From: Oscillospiraceae bacterium
GTDB lineage: Bacteria > Bacillota > Clostridia > Saccharofermentanales > Saccharofermentanaceae
Direction: 5' to 3'
Assembly: GCA_902795955.1 (NCBI GenBank)
Contig: CADBNJ010000170.1
Coordinates: 1-7,123 of the forward strand
Length of the DNA stretch: 7,123 nt
Shown here piece by piece: positions 5,755 through 7,123 of the stretch; position 1 is the first letter of the stretch; every line of letters starts with the position of its first letter. A model generated the notes under the pieces. The model ran no database searches and had not been told where the DNA came from. It worked only from the letters and a program-made list of their open reading frames with translations. The position numbers and the translations under genes were made by a program.

Positions 5755-7123
5755 TTACACCACCTTATCGTTAGGTTTGCACGATTTTGGATTAACGATA
5801 ATAACCGTATTATAATTGGGAACCTTGGAACCTGCGACAGGTATGACTATCGCGAATTCCCTGTCATAATCGGTAACGATGACCCTGTGCTCCGCAACAA
5901 AGCCCTGATTATTGACGTAGATAGAAGATATTCCCTTATAGTTCATGGTCGTTATCTTATCGACATTGACGCCGAGGCCCGTAGCAGAATCTATGAATAC
6001 GGCCTGATATCCGGCTGTAAACTCCTTATCTGCCGACATAATCCTCGTGTAATCGCTGCTTGTGGCAAATCCCACGAGCACGCCGCCCTTCTCGTCCTGC
6101 TCACAGTGCATGACCTCACAGGCAGGTATTACGACTGATTCCGGCGTGTTGGAAGTGCCGTCAGAAGCCTTGATAGCATTAGGTATTATATTTATATTAA
6201 ACTGGCTTCCCACTTTGAAGCTCTCAGGCTTTACATTCTTCTCCGCATCGTAATACACGGCAAATCCCGATCGCGATGAATCCAGAAGTTCTGCATCAAC
6301 GAGACTTGACGTCGATACACGCAGACCTGATGACCTTGTTATGACTATCTCGATATCCACCGTTCTCATGTCGAGGAGCTCTTCCACATATCTGGTTGTC
6401 TCGAAAACAATGAGCATTCCGTCCTCGCCGTTCTCGCACCTTACCACTTCAGCGTTCTGAACGACGATACCCTTGGCCGAGATATTGATATCATGCTTCG
6501 TTCCAACGGCAAAATCCGTAGCCGCAGCATCTCTCCTGCTGAGGAATACCGCGAGCTGCTGCTTATCGTTCTGCACGATCCTGCACACATTCTCTTCAGC
6601 TTTGATGTTGAACTTGGCGGAGATAGCACCTACGGAAGAGTTGATCAATCGCTTGATCTCGTTCCTGTCCGCAGTTGCGATCATGTCAAAAGTAACTGTT
6701 CCCTCCTGCCCGTCAAGTCTGAAAGACACGATTCCGGGCTTGCTTGCGGTGATCACTGCCGAATTCTTCTGGAGCGCGCTCTGATACTTGGCTTCATCAC
6801 TTCTTAACATACGAAGTCTCTCGTCATTGAAGTCGATCTCGGACAGCGCAGTCTCACGCTCATCGAGGAGCACTGACAGAGACGAGGAATATGTGGCAAG
6901 GCTCTGGAGCTTACCGGTAGATGCGTCAGACCTGATCGAATCTATGATCGGAGTGAGACTCTCATTGAAAGTATCATATACTTTCTTGGCTTCACTTACG
7001 TTGCCGTCAGCGATCAACTCCTGCTGAACGTCTGAGATCTGCGACTGAACATTGCGAAGATCGTTAACGGTATTCTTGTTATCCTCGGGAACGACCATTG
7101 CCAGGTTCTGTGACGCTGCAACG
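5755..7123 (-). CDS. HlyD-like envelope protein of the yggS-sepF neighbourhood, C-terminal 455 residues
   Basis: The frame is open to the window edge, reading eight codons (VAASQNLA) upstream of the Met at 7098. That Met has no evident ribosome binding site, so the gene is 5' truncated by the window and the true N-terminus, expected to hold a membrane anchor, is not seen. Visible parts: a helical, probably coiled-coil stretch over roughly residues 15-120, a lipoyl-like strand ITASKPGIVSFRLDG near 124-138, then a long beta-rich region ending in VNPKSCKPNDKVV. This matches proteins usually annotated as HlyD family adaptors that sit just before yggS and sepF in Clostridia. No exporter subunit is adjacent in the window, so a role in envelope or division biology is as plausible as transport. 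It ends one base before yggS. Confidence 0.75.
   Translation of the reverse strand, partial: VAASQNLAMVVPEDNKNTVNDLRNVQSQISDVQQELIADGNVSEAKKVYDTFNESLTPIIDSIRSDASTGKLQSLATYSSSLSVLLDERETALSEIDFNDERLRMLRSDEAKYQSALQKNSAVITASKPGIVSFRLDGQEGTVTFDMIATADRNEIKRLINSSVGAISAKFNIKAEENVCRIVQNDKQQLAVFLSRRDAAATDFAVGTKHDINISAKGIVVQNAEVVRCENGEDGMLIVFETTRYVEELLDMRTVDIEIVITRSSGLRVSTSSLVDAELLDSSRSGFAVYYDAEKNVKPESFKVGSQFNINIIPNAIKASDGTSNTPESVVIPACEVMHCEQDEKGGVLVGFATSSDYTRIMSADKEFTAGYQAVFIDSATGLGVNVDKITTMNYKGISSIYVNNQGFVAEHRVIVTDYDREFAIVIPVAGSKVPNYNTVIIVNPKSCKPNDKVV

Noticed and set aside
5623..6138. Plus-strand open frame of 171 codons
   Set aside because: It is antisense across the end of the HlyD-like gene and the start of yggS, both of which are clear genes.

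Overview
The window looks like a chromosomal segment from a Gram-positive anaerobe of the class Clostridia (Bacillota). The reasons are the order yggS then sepF behind a HlyD-type protein, strong AGGAGG-like ribosome binding sites, SepF-based division, and a YdjG-like double zinc-ribbon membrane protein. No more precise taxonomic call can be made from the sequence. Every gene I can support lies on the minus strand, so transcription runs from high to low coordinates and the plus-strand ORFs are shadows.

Reading with transcription: 7123-5755 holds most of a large HlyD-like envelope protein whose N-terminus lies outside the window. One base after its stop comes yggS (PLP homeostasis, 5753-5013). 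A 167-bp gap with a promoter follows, then sepF (FtsZ membrane anchor, 4845-4351), closed by a clear intrinsic terminator at 4296-4326. The ylmG/ylmH/divIVA genes that often follow sepF are absent.

From about 4295 down to 3633 there is no gene. This stretch is rich in structure: two 49-bp inverted repeats of identical geometry set 61 bp apart (4021-4130), a degenerate direct repeat (3921-3944 and 4162-4193), a 9-bp stem hairpin (4174-4203) and a 55-bp nested palindrome (3835-3889) that resembles the end of a transposable element. It is most simply read as a graveyard or landing site for small mobile or repeat sequences.

An extended -10 promoter at 3661-3669 then starts a second cluster: an orphan DUF47 (PhoU-like) helical protein (3632-3012), a double zinc-ribbon membrane protein resembling Bacillus YdjG (3010-1703, one base after the previous stop), a CPBP-family intramembrane metalloprotease (1667-708), and the N-terminal 207 residues of a HlyD/MacA-type adaptor (621-1, running off the window). 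Three of the four are membrane-associated, so an envelope maintenance or stress role is a reasonable inference, but nothing in the window proves one joint function. This cluster is the best candidate for an undescribed functional unit.
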